DNA of 64,000 nt from Taibaiella koreensis. Its GTDB lineage: Bacteria > Bacteroidota > Bacteroidia > Chitinophagales > Chitinophagaceae. The notes under the pieces are model-generated. The model was not told the DNA's origin. It saw only the letters and a program-made list of their open reading frames with translations, and made no database searches. The stretch covers positions 434,001-498,000 of the forward strand of contig NZ_QVNU01000002.1 of assembly GCF_003545715.1 (NCBI RefSeq). The letters run 5' to 3'. The position numbers and the translations under genes were made by a program. Of the stretch, positions 15,844 through 25,306 are shown in pieces (the first letter of the stretch is position 1; each line of letters begins with the position of its first letter).

Positions 15844-16772
15844 TACTTGCCTTCCGCTATGCTGATAAAATGAGCATTTACATCATATGCTGATATGTAG
15901 CGTCCATTTTGCGGGAAGTGCTTCACATGCTCTTGTGTACTGCACATAAAGGCATAATTCTTCGTAGCCTGTTTCCCGATCTCTCCATTGTCAAACCATG
16001 TACAAATAAAGGCAGGCCCAAAGCTTCGGATATAGTTTGCCGACTGGTCAAGCAGGCGATAATCATGCAGGATAATAACTTCGCTATCGGCGAATAGCTT
16101 TCCATTAATCCGCAGGGCCGTAAGATAGTCGAAGCTGTCCTTGAATACATGGATAAGCTTTGGCTTATCTGCATTTCTAATGTGGCCCGGCTTAGTTTGG
16201 GCATTAGGCTTGATAACCGTAATACCCGGTATACCAATAAAACCGTTGATATGCTGTGACTGCATGGCATAGCCCTCACAGATGGTTTTCATGCCCAGGG
16301 CGTAGACTTCCTTTCTGCCCTTGCCCTTGGCATAGCCGATCTCAACAAAGTGCTTACGGGCCAGTTTCAGCGAAATATAATGCTGTTCCAAGTAGCGTAT
16401 CAACCCTGCACTTGTAACGGGAGCCTTGTACTTGAATAAGATTATATCGTCCGGCGCATCCGGCAGGTCGATACCTTCCAGCATGGAAGGATAACCGATA
16501 TTAGCCTTGAGCCAATCAATAGCATCGACATGGGAACACGGCAGGTCATCCAGCTTCAAATACGCTTTCAGGAAATCAACAGGATTGCCACTGATACCGG
16601 TTTCGCTGTCGAACCATATGTTCAGCTCGGTATTGATATGCAGGGTAAGCCGCTTGTCCTTATGGAATGGTGACGGATAGATGTAAAGCGGGCTTTGTTC
16701 CTGAACGGCGTGCAGGCCAAGTTTAGCCAGAATTGCAGGCATGGGAATTGTATTGGCGTATTCTATGTTCAT
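15843..16772 (-). CDS. primase-like protein (CHC2-like fold plus Toprim-like region)
   Basis: 309 residues. The N-terminal part (YIYPSPFHKDKRLTLHIN...NIWFDSETGISGNPVDFLKAY) follows the CHC2 primase zinc-finger layout but lacks its cysteines, so it probably does not bind zinc. The later part (HVFKDSFDYLTALRINGKLF...VIILHDYRLLDQSANYI...TWFDNGEIGKQA) resembles the Toprim-like region of element-encoded primases in Bacteroidota. It may help replicate the transferred strand, or may be a degenerate relative. It is translationally coupled to radC and follows the excisionase-like gene after 61 bp. Confidence 0.8.
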   Translation of the reverse strand: MNIEYANTIPMPAILAKLGLHAVQEQSPLYIYPSPFHKDKRLTLHINTELNIWFDSETGISGNPVDFLKAYLKLDDLPCSHVDAIDWLKANIGYPSMLEGIDLPDAPDDIILFKYKAPVTSAGLIRYLEQHYISLKLARKHFVEIGYAKGKGRKEVYALGMKTICEGYAMQSQHINGFIGIPGITVIKPNAQTKPGHIRNADKPKLIHVFKDSFDYLTALRINGKLFADSEVIILHDYRLLDQSANYIRSFGPAFICTWFDNGEIGKQATKNYAFMCSTQEHVKHFPQNGRYISAYDVNAHFISIAEGK

Positions 16773-16833
16773 AGAATTTCCTCTCTGAAAATTTGATTTT
16801 ATTGGAATAAAGAAGGAGCGTGGGAGTGCGGTT

Positions 16834-17127
16834 CTATAAGTCCGGGTTTATTTGCAGGTCTGCAAAGCGGTTGATACTGGAAAGGCGATACCGAACCGCA
16901 TTGACATACCGGATAGGCTGTAAGTCATATCGCTTGGTATAATCCCATGTTGCCAGTGTCCCCGGCTCGAAGCCGGTATATGCGGCCGCCTCAACCCTTG
17001 TAAGCAGTGGGTCGAAGCGGCAAGGGCAATGCAGGCAGGCTTGTTTCTCTTTATTGTAATCGCTGGACTGAATAGAACGGTCCAGACGGCTAAGTAATGA
17101 CAGGAGCACTTCTTGTTTATTACGCAT
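16834..17127 (-). CDS. excisionase-like helix-turn-helix protein
   Basis: 97 residues. The central LTRVEAAAYTGFEPGTLATWD is the pattern of the winged helix-turn-helix of excisionase/MerR-like proteins, followed by the wing-like NAVRYRLSSINRFADL. A C-x-x-C-x-C set (ACLHCPCRF) precedes it. It probably binds DNA and could direct excision of the element or control the primase-radC genes downstream. Its name is by pattern only. Confidence 0.75.
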   Translation of the reverse strand: MRNKQEVLLSLLSRLDRSIQSSDYNKEKQACLHCPCRFDPLLTRVEAAAYTGFEPGTLATWDYTKRYDLQPIRYVNAVRYRLSSINRFADLQINPDL

Positions 17128-17353
17128 GAATAACCTTCTTTCCGTAACTAACGAAGTATTGGGGAGGACGGATTACATAGCGCAACACGTGCCATAATGC
17201 TAAGGGTTTCTAATTATGTCTAAGCCAATACATACCCTTAAATGCGAAAAGATGGGAAAGCTATAATTGCGCGTGGATAAAGCAAACGAAAGTAAGGCAA
17301 ACGTACATTCAGCTTTATATAAGTACGCTTGCAACAAGAGGAGAACCGAAGCA

Positions 17354-17539
17354 ATGAAAAACAGCGTTACCGATGAAATGCTGGAACAGGCTTACATCAT
17401 CATGGCAAAGATCATCCGCGATCACGGCGAGAAATATCTGCCGATATTTAATCGCCTGCACCAAGAGCGTGAGGCGCGGAAAGCAAAGCAAGACCTAAAG
17501 GATATTGCTTTACAAATCGCCGGAGATATGCAACGATAA
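17354..17539 (+). CDS. small helical protein upstream of the tyrosine recombinase
   Basis: 61 residues from the ATG at 17354 (MKNSVTDEMLEQAY). A TTG 87 bp further upstream keeps the frame open, but the added residues look unstructured. The protein is helical and charged (REARKAKQDLKDIALQIAGDMQR). Function unknown. It points towards the recombinase gene 250 bp downstream. The gap 17540-17790 holds short inverted repeats (for example GTGACCGTCCCTGTCAC) that may be recombinase binding sites. Confidence 0.55.
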   Translation: MKNSVTDEMLEQAYIIMAKIIRDHGEKYLPIFNRLHQEREARKAKQDLKDIALQIAGDMQR

Positions 17540-17790
17540 TTGTATAATAGCTCGTCACATTTTTTACTTTAAAGTTTGGCACATCAAAATTTACCAAGCA
17601 AAATAAGAAATTGAAAAAGCTGATTTATTGGCGCATCAGGGGTTATATGTGACCGTCCCTGTCACCGCCACCGTTTAGGTTCGATTAGCTTCTATGTCCT
17701 TGTATGCACATAGATATTCTTCCGAAATACCACCTGAACAGAAAAGAATAATAGGTAAGCGTCACATCATTTGTCAGATGAGGCGTTACA

Positions 17791-19074
17791 TTGACCTATC
17801 TTTTATGCCGCAATGGAAACTTTCATTATAACCGTGCTGTTCCTACAATTTACCGCGATCTCGACCCGAGAAAAAACGTCAGGTTCTCCCTAAATACGAC
17901 CAACCGCAAAGAAGCTTTACGCAAAGCGATCATGGCAGATGAACAGGTGGAGGAATACTGGCGAAGCCTTATTTCCAGTTCACAAAAATATGAAGAAGCC
18001 AGTTTTGGCAAAATCGTTCATACGGCCCGCCAAATGGGATTTCGCTATCAACCCATGTCTGCCGTGGTTAACTTACCTCTGCCTGAACTGGTTGACCGCA
18101 TCATGGCGTTACAGGATGGTACAGCGAAACAGGTTGAGGCAGCTTTAGGCAGTAAGGAAGAAAAAGGAATACTTATTTCCGAGGCACAGGAAAAATACTG
18201 GGAACTCGCGCGACACAAAACGATCGATAAGTCTGCTAACCAGATTCGCAAATGGCGCAATCCGCGCATAAAAGCGATCAAAAACTTTATTACTGTTACC
18301 AAAATCAAGGAACTGCAAAAGGTAGGCCGCGATCATACACTAGCCTTTCAGGATTGGTGGATTGACCGTATCGAAAACGAAGGAGTGAAACCAAGCACTG
18401 CAAATAAAGACTTCGTTCACGTAAAAGACTTTCTGAATACAGTTAGCAAGCATTTTAAGCTAGATTTAAAGCTCCAATACCTTTTTGAAGGAATACTGCT
18501 TAAAGAAGATACAGAGCAGACCCGCTTGCCTTTTACTTCCGAACAAATCATTGAAATACTTGAAAGCGATAAGTTTAAAGAGGCTGATCCAGATGTGCGT
18601 TGGCTAGCTACTGCTATGGCGGGAACCGGCTCAAGGAACACCGAGATCATTGGTTTATTACCAGAGGATATTAGGTTACAAAACAAAGTGCCTCATATCG
18701 CAATTATTGGGCGGAAAGGCAAGAAGTTGAAAACAGTCCACAGTAAACGCATTATTCCGCTTACGGGTTACGCCTTAGAAGCTTTTAAAGCAAGACCAGA
18801 AGGCTTTCCCAACCATCGTGAGCATCCTGATTTGTTGACAAATAAAATGAACAGGTTTCTGCGAGAGAATGGATTCTTTCCCACGGAAAACCATTCGGCT
18901 TATTCCTTGCGCCACAGTTTCCAAGACCGGCTTTCGGAAGTGGACGCGCCTGATAGGGTACAGGCCGAGCTTATGGGTCACCGTTTCCCCCGCGAGAAAT
19001 ACGGCAATGGTCCAAGTCTGGAAAAGAAACTAGAATGGATGGAGAAAATATGTTTGAAAAATCCCACAATATAA
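17791..19074 (+). CDS. tyrosine recombinase (phage-integrase family)
   Basis: 427 residues, TTG start at 17791; the family-like N-terminus MTYLLCRNGNFHYNRAVP supports it. An N-terminal arm (DUF6538-like) and SAM-like core-binding domain lead to the catalytic domain: R in GTGSRNTEIIGL, YSLRHSF for the H-x-x-R box with Tyr in place of the first His, H in LMGHRF, and Tyr in EKYGNG. It cuts and joins DNA through the tyrosine. It is a second, unrelated recombinase in the same island and sits directly before the Gabija pair, so this stretch may be a nested insertion. No flanking att repeat was found. Confidence 0.92.
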   Translation: MTYLLCRNGNFHYNRAVPTIYRDLDPRKNVRFSLNTTNRKEALRKAIMADEQVEEYWRSLISSSQKYEEASFGKIVHTARQMGFRYQPMSAVVNLPLPELVDRIMALQDGTAKQVEAALGSKEEKGILISEAQEKYWELARHKTIDKSANQIRKWRNPRIKAIKNFITVTKIKELQKVGRDHTLAFQDWWIDRIENEGVKPSTANKDFVHVKDFLNTVSKHFKLDLKLQYLFEGILLKEDTEQTRLPFTSEQIIEILESDKFKEADPDVRWLATAMAGTGSRNTEIIGLLPEDIRLQNKVPHIAIIGRKGKKLKTVHSKRIIPLTGYALEAFKARPEGFPNHREHPDLLTNKMNRFLRENGFFPTENHSAYSLRHSFQDRLSEVDAPDRVQAELMGHRFPREKYGNGPSLEKKLEWMEKICLKNPTI

Positions 19075-19149
19075 TATGCAATACATCTTTATCTGTTTTA
19101 AGAAATTATATTATACTTTGCAATTATTACTATTAAACCCGGACATGAA

Positions 19150-21153
19150 ATGTACCTTGAAAAATTAATAATCAAAAAGTTTAGATCAATTGATGAGTTG
19201 GAAGTTCATTTCAACAAAGGATTAAACATTATTATCGGTGAAAATAATTCTGGTAAAACAGCAATTATTGACGCACTTCGTATTGGACTTGGGCATGGGA
19301 AACAATGGAAAGATATTGGTATTAGAAATGAAGAGGATTTTTTCATTGATGTAAATGATATTGATTGCACTTATCATCCGATTGAATTCGATTTTTATTT
19401 TAAAATTGAAGCTCCAGAAGATGCAGTCATCTTCAATAGTATGCTATATCAAGATCCAGCAGATGCCAGTCTGCAAAATATTCAAATGCATTTTCGATAT
19501 ATTTTGGAAGACACTCCTACCGGTGCGAAAAGGATGCGTTGGAATAGTTGGGGTGGAGCGATAGAAGGGCAAGCGATAGATCCCAATGAGGCTCAACAGA
19601 TTTACTATACCTATTTAGCCCCTCTCCGAAATGCGGAGCAAGAACTAAAGCCGTATGCAAAAGATAATAAGATTAGTTCCCTATTTCGTGATCTGACTAA
19701 ATATAAAACAACCGACGCTAACGGAAATGAAGTTGTAAAAACGCTTGATGAAGCAGCCAAATTATCTTTGGCACAAAAATTAGAAGCTGTAGTTCAGGAC
19801 GATGATTGGAAAGGCCTTATTGAAACGGGGACGGCATATATAAATGAGCACTTAAAGGAGGCGGACGTTAGAAATAAGAATTCTAATATTCATCTACGAT
19901 TGCTTGAATACAAGTATGAAAATGTAATAAAGGGTATTGTCACCCGAAAACCAGTTTTTCCAACTAACTTGATTACGCCAGCCTCAGCACATAAGCAGCG
20001 ATATTTTGATGTCAGTCAAAACGGTCTTGGAGAAAATAATCTAGTTTATGCTTCTTCCGTTTTGGGTGATTTGAAAAATAGAAGGGCTGAAAGGAAAGAG
20101 CATTTCTATTCCTTGTTAATAGAAGAGCCCGAGGCGCATTTACATCCTCAAAGGCAGAATACTTTCTTTAATTATTTAAACAACCTTCGAGAACTCAATT
20201 TGCAGATATTTATAACATCTCATTCGCCAACTCTAACTGCAAAATCAGACCTTGACAATATTATCATAATTCAACGACAGCCTAACGTAAAACGACCGTT
20301 TACTATTAAGAATTCTGACTTAACAACAGAGAATAAGGCTTATTTGCGCAAATTTCTGGATGTTACTAAATCTCAGCTTTTTTTCTCCAATGGAGTAATT
20401 TTAGTTGAAGGTATTTCTGAGGCATTACTTGTGCCAGTTTTTGCAGATATGATGGGGAACCAATATAATATTGACCAAAATGGCATAGAGATTGTAAACA
20501 TCAATGGGGTTGCTTTTGAAGCTTTTGCACGATTATATAATTCTGTACAAAATGATAAACGGCTTCCGAGTAGATGTTCGATCCTTACTGACAACGATAA
20601 GGGAATCCTTAGCCCAAAAGACTTTGTAAACGAAGCACAAGGCATAGATAGAATTACTGCCAAATCAATATTCAGCAAATTGCAAAATGACGATGTTGTT
20701 GACACAAGCAACCGTATATTGGTCGATGCTGGTTACAATTTTAATGATGCAGCGTTAAATCAACACGCTAATTTTATTAGCCAGACGGTCAATTCAAAAC
20801 GCGACCAAATTTCCACCCGTGCAGGAATAGCGGCCGGCCTACAAAGTGGAAATCTAAGAGCCAAATTCGCAGAGTATACTTTTGAATATGAATTAATGAT
20901 CGCAAGCGAAATCAATTATCGCTTAATGATGGCTATTTATAAAAAGATGCATCCGCATACTAGATTTCTAGATGGCAGTCAAAGCATTAAAATGAGAGCT
21001 TTGGAGTTTGTCGCAAAGCTAGATATCAATAAGGATAAGTCAGGGTTTTCTGAAAGGCTTGCAAGAATACTAGATCAACGGATAGGCAGAACTAATTTCG
21101 TTGTTCCTAATTATATACAAGAAGCTGTTCGTTGGGTAATTGAAGCCATTTAA
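19150..21153 (+). CDS. gajA: GajA-like OLD-family ATPase/Toprim endonuclease (Gabija)
   Basis: 667 residues. The N-terminal SMC-like ATPase has Walker A GENNSGKT at 30-37 and the late Walker B LLIEEPEAHLHPQ near 325-337. The C-terminal Toprim part has ILVEGISEALL near 417 and the D-x-D of ILTDNDKG near 478. OLD proteins paired with a UvrD-like helicase are class 2, which is the Gabija antiphage system; GajA is the DNA-nicking subunit and assembles with GajB. The helicase gene follows immediately. It is longer than the type GajA (about 580 residues), so some divergence is expected. AT-rich compared with the mobilization genes. Confidence 0.88.
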   Translation: MYLEKLIIKKFRSIDELEVHFNKGLNIIIGENNSGKTAIIDALRIGLGHGKQWKDIGIRNEEDFFIDVNDIDCTYHPIEFDFYFKIEAPEDAVIFNSMLYQDPADASLQNIQMHFRYILEDTPTGAKRMRWNSWGGAIEGQAIDPNEAQQIYYTYLAPLRNAEQELKPYAKDNKISSLFRDLTKYKTTDANGNEVVKTLDEAAKLSLAQKLEAVVQDDDWKGLIETGTAYINEHLKEADVRNKNSNIHLRLLEYKYENVIKGIVTRKPVFPTNLITPASAHKQRYFDVSQNGLGENNLVYASSVLGDLKNRRAERKEHFYSLLIEEPEAHLHPQRQNTFFNYLNNLRELNLQIFITSHSPTLTAKSDLDNIIIIQRQPNVKRPFTIKNSDLTTENKAYLRKFLDVTKSQLFFSNGVILVEGISEALLVPVFADMMGNQYNIDQNGIEIVNINGVAFEAFARLYNSVQNDKRLPSRCSILTDNDKGILSPKDFVNEAQGIDRITAKSIFSKLQNDDVVDTSNRILVDAGYNFNDAALNQHANFISQTVNSKRDQISTRAGIAAGLQSGNLRAKFAEYTFEYELMIASEINYRLMMAIYKKMHPHTRFLDGSQSIKMRALEFVAKLDINKDKSGFSERLARILDQRIGRTNFVVPNYIQEAVRWVIEAI

Positions 21154-21154
21154 A

Positions 21155-22960
21155 ATGTACGAAACACTTTCATTAAAACAGAGGAGAATATTACACTACA
21201 ATAAAGGGCGTGTTGTCGTTAAAGCATGTCCAGGAAGTGGAAAGACTTTCTCAGTTGCGGCCAGAATATCAAATCTTTTACGAGAAAATGACTTTCAAAA
21301 TAATGGTGTTGCCGCAATGTCATTTACAAATGTTGCGTGCGATGAAATTAAGGATAAACTGGAAAACAAATTTTCTCTTGCTTTACCACTACAGTACCCC
21401 CATTTTCTTGGAACTATAGATAAGTTCATAAATACATTCATTTTCCTTCCTCATGGCCATCTTATAATGGGATGTAACAAACGGCCTGAGTTAGTTGGAA
21501 AACCCCATAGAAACTGGACAATCGGAAAGGGTGATAAAACGTACAAATTTTTCAATGGGAAGCTTAATTGTACAGATGCAAATCCCGAAGGATATTTTGA
21601 CTGTGTATCGTTCGACATAAACGATGAGCTTTGTTTGCTTGTACCTGCCCAAGAACTCCACTTTAGTCTGAAGAAAGATAGATACTACAAAAAGGATGGC
21701 AACCCACGAAAGGAAATTCAGGAATTAATTAATGCAAAATGGAAGAATTTCAAGCTGGGGTATGCAAATCAATCCGATGCAAATTATATTGCTCTAAAAG
21801 TTCTTGAACAATATCCTTTAATCGCAAAAGCTTTATCAAAAAAATTTGAATACTTTATAATTGACGAGGCACAAGATACTGACGCTATTCAGATGCGAAT
21901 TATCGAGATTCTTTCTGAGGCTGGTGCCAATAATATAATGCTTATTGGAGACCGTGACCAATCAATATTTGAATGGAATAATGCTGATCCAGCTTTATTT
22001 GATGCTAAATACAATGAATGGGAAAAAATTGAGCTTGACGAAAATTGGAGGAGTTCGCAGAAAATATGCAACTTTACTCGTGCGCTCTCAACTTTTGAAA
22101 GATCATTTGCTGTTGCACGTGATGTAAAAAACTATGCCTTTGCACCCCTAATATGTGGTTACGACAAAGATAATATTGGATCAATGGTCCCAATATTTCA
22201 AGAGTTCTTTGCTAATTGTGAACAGAATGGCATTTCTGTTAATAAAACAAGTGTCGCAATATTATACCGGGGAAAGGCTATGGCTAAATATATAGATGCC
22301 TCTGTTTCCAGAAACAACAACTATGCCAACCCTTGGTTGCCGCATCAATATCATGTGAAAGATTTAATTCACGGCAAATTACTTCAAGAGATAGGCGATT
22401 TTAAAAGTGGTTATCATCTCTTAGAAAAAGCATTTCATGAACTTGAACAAAAAGCCAACAACCCCTCCTTTCATTGTAGTCAAGAGTTTATTAAGCAATG
22501 TGTTCAAACTGAAAATTTCATTGATTACAGACAAAGAGTTTTTGATTTTATAAAAATATTGCCTCCCGCTTCAGGGCAACGACTCAATGTATGGATAGAG
22601 ATTGCTAACAAAAGTCTGTCCTATAACGGGTACCAGATTGTTCTAAATACAGAGCGAAGGAATTCAAATATACCTATCTCAGAAATTATTAAAGATGATA
22701 ATCAAATCAGAGATCATCTTCCGTTCTATCAAGGGACAATCCATTCGGTTAAAGGGAAAACATATGATGCAGTTATGCTAATGCTTGATAAAAGGGCTGG
22801 AACCCATTCTAACTATATTACAATGCTAAAGAAAGGGCCAAAGGTAGAAGAAGCAGAAGAGTTAAGGAATGTGTATGTTGGCCTTACACGGCCAAGAAAA
22901 ATTCTTTTTCTAGCAGTGCCAAAAGAAGATATGGGAGTTTGGTCCGAACATCTTAGTTAA
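21155..22960 (+). CDS. gajB: GajB-like UvrD/Rep-type helicase (Gabija)
   Basis: 601 residues from the ATG at 21155, one base after the gajA stop; a TTG at 21140 would overlap gajA. Superfamily 1A helicase motifs are in order: KACPGSGKT (23-31), MSFTNVACDEI, FIIDEAQDTDAIQM, GDRDQSIFEWNNA, GTIHSVKGKTYDAVML and VGLTRPRKILFLAV. In Gabija, GajB binds GajA and is thought to sense or process DNA ends and nucleotides during phage infection. It is longer than the type GajB (about 490 residues). Cotranscription with gajA is very likely. Confidence 0.88.
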   Translation: MYETLSLKQRRILHYNKGRVVVKACPGSGKTFSVAARISNLLRENDFQNNGVAAMSFTNVACDEIKDKLENKFSLALPLQYPHFLGTIDKFINTFIFLPHGHLIMGCNKRPELVGKPHRNWTIGKGDKTYKFFNGKLNCTDANPEGYFDCVSFDINDELCLLVPAQELHFSLKKDRYYKKDGNPRKEIQELINAKWKNFKLGYANQSDANYIALKVLEQYPLIAKALSKKFEYFIIDEAQDTDAIQMRIIEILSEAGANNIMLIGDRDQSIFEWNNADPALFDAKYNEWEKIELDENWRSSQKICNFTRALSTFERSFAVARDVKNYAFAPLICGYDKDNIGSMVPIFQEFFANCEQNGISVNKTSVAILYRGKAMAKYIDASVSRNNNYANPWLPHQYHVKDLIHGKLLQEIGDFKSGYHLLEKAFHELEQKANNPSFHCSQEFIKQCVQTENFIDYRQRVFDFIKILPPASGQRLNVWIEIANKSLSYNGYQIVLNTERRNSNIPISEIIKDDNQIRDHLPFYQGTIHSVKGKTYDAVMLMLDKRAGTHSNYITMLKKGPKVEEAEELRNVYVGLTRPRKILFLAVPKEDMGVWSEHLS

Positions 22961-23071
22961 CGCTATATGGATTGATATCTATCGTCATAGATAAATTCTC
23001 TTTTTTCCCCAGAAAGCATACTTTCCTACTAAGTGTTATCGCGCATTTTTTACAACTGCGGAGATAATAAA

Positions 23072-23476
23072 ATGATGCTATTGACCGAAGAACATCGAAA
23101 GAAACTTAATGAAAACGGCCAGCCAGAAAACAGGGATAAAGATCATGCACCAGTGGTAAAATTATTCTTGCCCGGCACGGGCTGCACATGGCTGCTAAGT
23201 GAACTGGACTATGAAGACCCGGACATTGCCTTTGGCCTTTGCGATCTTGGAATGGGTTTCCCGGAGCTGGGCACAGTACGGGTTTCCGAATTACAATCGG
23301 TAAAAGCAGGGGGTATTTTCAGCGTAGAACGTGATCTTTACTTTGAAGCTGAATACCCAATGAGCGTTTATGCCTTTGCTGCCAATGCTGCGGATATGAT
23401 TGTAACAGAGGATTCACCTTTGCAAATAGCAGCACAAGAATTAAAGAAAGAAAAGCTACCGCATTTAAAACAGTAA
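23072..23476 (+). CDS. DUF2958 domain protein
   Basis: 134 residues from MMLLTEEHRKKLNENGQ, the usual DUF2958 opening. The core reads PVVKLFLPGTGCTWLLSELDYEDPDIAFGLCDLGMGFPELGTVRVSEL. DUF2958 proteins are common on conjugative and mobilizable elements; their function is not known. The base composition is again like the mobilization genes, so it probably belongs to the element backbone and marks the right side of the int/Gabija insert. A strong terminator follows. Confidence 0.88.
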   Translation: MMLLTEEHRKKLNENGQPENRDKDHAPVVKLFLPGTGCTWLLSELDYEDPDIAFGLCDLGMGFPELGTVRVSELQSVKAGGIFSVERDLYFEAEYPMSVYAFAANAADMIVTEDSPLQIAAQELKKEKLPHLKQ

Positions 23477-23479
23477 CGA

Positions 23480-23510
23480 AAAGGCCGCCATCACTGGCGG
23501 CCTTTGTTGT
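23480..23510. terminator. bidirectional terminator between convergent genes
   Basis: Perfect 10-bp stem AAAGGCCGCC / GGCGGCCTTT with a 6-nt loop, then TGTTGT on the + strand. It separates the DUF2958 gene from the leftward lipoprotein gene. Confidence 0.75.
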
Positions 23511-23530
23511 ATTGATCGGTTACCACGAGC

Positions 23531-24106
23531 TTATTCAATCAGCACTGAAAATACGGTTGCCTCGCCTACATAGTAATAAAGCTTTTCAGCTTTCTTACCC
23601 CCAACATTAAGCACTTCTGTAATGGTATCGGCTTGGTTGTTCTGCGCCGATTCCGCAACGATGCCGTTGCCATCGCACAGGCGTATTTGTGTTCCTTGGT
23701 TGGCCTGTGAAATCTGTGCCTTGATGGTCACTTTGTTTATTGCTGGCAGCTTGCTTACATCGCCGATCAATACCCCATGAATAACAGTACCGTGCCAGAA
23801 ATTGCTTCCAGTGCTGAAACTATCCGTGCCAGTTGGAACACATGGCTTCCAAGTACCATCAGGGTTCAAAATGCTTCCGGGTATGTTTAGCGTATAGGTA
23901 TAATTTACACCGTTCACGTTCTGGATTGCCGCTTTAGGTTGCAGGACTGAAAAATCACAGTTCACCGGAAGGGTTGTAGCGGTATTGTTCCCGTTATTGT
24001 TATTGCCGTTGTTATTGTTATCTGGTGCCGGATTGTCTTTACCACAGGAGAACAGGCAGGCAACAAGGGCGATTATGCCGGAAAGGAAAATTGTATTGTG
24101 TTTCAT
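23531..24106 (-). CDS. secreted lipoprotein with Asn-rich linker
   Basis: 191 residues from the ATG at 24106, which gives a clean signal peptide ending LFSC (C21). An Asn/Gly-rich linker (about 27-45) follows, then a beta-rich domain with no motif I recognise (VNCDFSVLQPKAAIQNVNGVNYTYTLNIPG; GTQIRLCDGNGIVAES). Probably surface-exposed. Last gene of the leftward secreted-protein cluster 30115-23531. Confidence 0.82.
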   Translation of the reverse strand: MKHNTIFLSGIIALVACLFSCGKDNPAPDNNNNGNNNNGNNTATTLPVNCDFSVLQPKAAIQNVNGVNYTYTLNIPGSILNPDGTWKPCVPTGTDSFSTGSNFWHGTVIHGVLIGDVSKLPAINKVTIKAQISQANQGTQIRLCDGNGIVAESAQNNQADTITEVLNVGGKKAEKLYYYVGEATVFSVLIE

Positions 24107-24111
24107 AAGGG

Positions 24112-24633
24112 TTAGATTTTTTTGGTTATAAATATGGCCGGGGTATCGTTGATCCCGTGGTATTGGCATTTTTTGTTGGCTTCCATTACGAAATACTTCT
24201 TCGCGCTGGATTCAACGCCATTCACAGCGGGTTTCAGATCATGATCGCTTACGATCACATATATGATCCCGGCGTTATCATACATTTCATAAGCACATCC
24301 GGCAGTGCCGCACCAGCTACGTGACCGCAGCTGAACACCGATACCGAGTACACCATCCCCATTGAGGTCAATCAGGGCAATATCAACTTCCGGGTAAGCA
24401 ACATCTTCTTCTGTCAGCACACTTTGGATGAAATCATATAACGTGATTCCCCTGCGTGTAGTAATCAGTTTGGAAGCGTCTTTCAGGCTTTGCGGTGCTT
24501 TCGTCCAGTTCGTCCAGATAAACTTTGGTGAAGTGCCTTTAGTAACAGGGATATTACCGAAGCCCTGTGCATTACCGCAAAACGAGGCAAGCATAAGCAT
24601 TGCCGCAGTTGCGGCAGTAAGGAATAGTTTCAT
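24112..24633 (-). CDS. secreted hypothetical protein
   Basis: 173 residues with a signal peptide (MKLFLTAATAAMLMLASFCGNAQ). The segment VDIALIDLNGDGVLGIGVQLRSRSWCGTAGCAYEMY holds an EF-hand-like D-L-N-G-D-G and a C-x-x-x-x-C. Not assigned to a named family. It ends 5 bp before the start of the downstream lipoprotein, so the two are cotranscribed and both products are exported. Confidence 0.82.
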   Translation of the reverse strand: MKLFLTAATAAMLMLASFCGNAQGFGNIPVTKGTSPKFIWTNWTKAPQSLKDASKLITTRRGITLYDFIQSVLTEEDVAYPEVDIALIDLNGDGVLGIGVQLRSRSWCGTAGCAYEMYDNAGIIYVIVSDHDLKPAVNGVESSAKKYFVMEANKKCQYHGINDTPAIFITKKI

Positions 24634-24657
24634 GTTCTTTGTAGAATGGGTTTAATG

Positions 24658-25143
24658 TTATTGAACTAAGACGGCTTGGCAATCATCGGTGCAATCAGTA
24701 GTGAAAGACCCGGTAAAAGTCCGGCCATCTTCCCCGGTAAAGGTGTAGTCGTACTGCTGCCCTTTATCGATACTGATTTGCGCGACACCTGATGCACCGC
24801 ATTCCGGCTGGCTGTTGTAATACTGCAATATCTGCGCCCAGCCGGAATAGCTTTCTTCCTTGCCTGTCTTGTGCCTTACCATGCTGGTAATGGTCAGCTT
24901 TCCGGCCTTGTAGTCTTGGTTAAGCCAGAACATGACGGGCTTATCCACGGAAGGCACAAAGCCATTACCGCCGGACTTAATACCGCATTGGTCTTCTTTT
25001 TTGCAGCCCGTCAGCGATGTAAGCAACAAGTAGCCAGCAGCAAGGGTTAAGAGTTTCGGCCTAAAGCCGTAAATGGGAATTGTGGCGCGTGTACACGCAG
25101 GGGAAAGCGCAGGCTTCCCAGAGGGGTGTTTCCTTTTAAACAT
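24658..25143 (-). CDS. lipoprotein with a long N-terminal region
   Basis: 161 residues. A lipobox LTGC (C47) follows the hydrophobic stretch LLTLAAGYLLLTS; the 30 residues before it are unusually long for a signal peptide, and the true start may be an unusual codon nearer the hydrophobic part. The mature domain has four cysteines and a segment YDYTFTGEDGRTFTGSFTTDCTDDC. Function unknown. 24 bp upstream of the next gene in the cluster. Confidence 0.72.
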   Translation of the reverse strand: MFKRKHPSGKPALSPACTRATIPIYGFRPKLLTLAAGYLLLTSLTGCKKEDQCGIKSGGNGFVPSVDKPVMFWLNQDYKAGKLTITSMVRHKTGKEESYSGWAQILQYYNSQPECGASGVAQISIDKGQQYDYTFTGEDGRTFTGSFTTDCTDDCQAVLVQ

Positions 25144-25306
25144 TTTGCGAGTTTTGAAGAGAGCAGGACGTATATAAAAGAAGGCGTGAACATCATCACC
25201 CCTCTTCAGGCACTCGCGATGCCCATCCGGAAATGATTAGTCCACGCCTATGATGGCGCGTCCTTACATCATTTTTCCCGGATTAAAGTTTGCGAGTTTT
25301 GAAGAG
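25144..25306. repeat. 18-bp direct repeats with an inverted partial copy
   Basis: TTTGCGAGTTTTGAAGAG occurs identically at 25144-25161 and 25289-25306; a partial inverted copy (CCCTCTTCA..ACTCGC) lies between at 25198-25219. The first copy starts one base before the ATG of the lipoprotein gene on the other strand. The rest of the 840-bp gap (to 25983) has a GGTGC TTT GCACC hairpin near 25455 and AT-rich DNA but no gene I can support. Confidence 0.65.

Noticed and set aside
19150-21153. PARIS or single OLD nuclease instead of Gabija
   Set aside because: The immediate downstream UvrD-type helicase with full SF1 motifs and the Toprim motifs in the first protein fit class 2 OLD (Gabija) best.
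25144-25306. possible CRISPR array
   Set aside because: Only two direct copies 145 bp apart plus one inverted partial copy; no regular spacer length and no cas genes.
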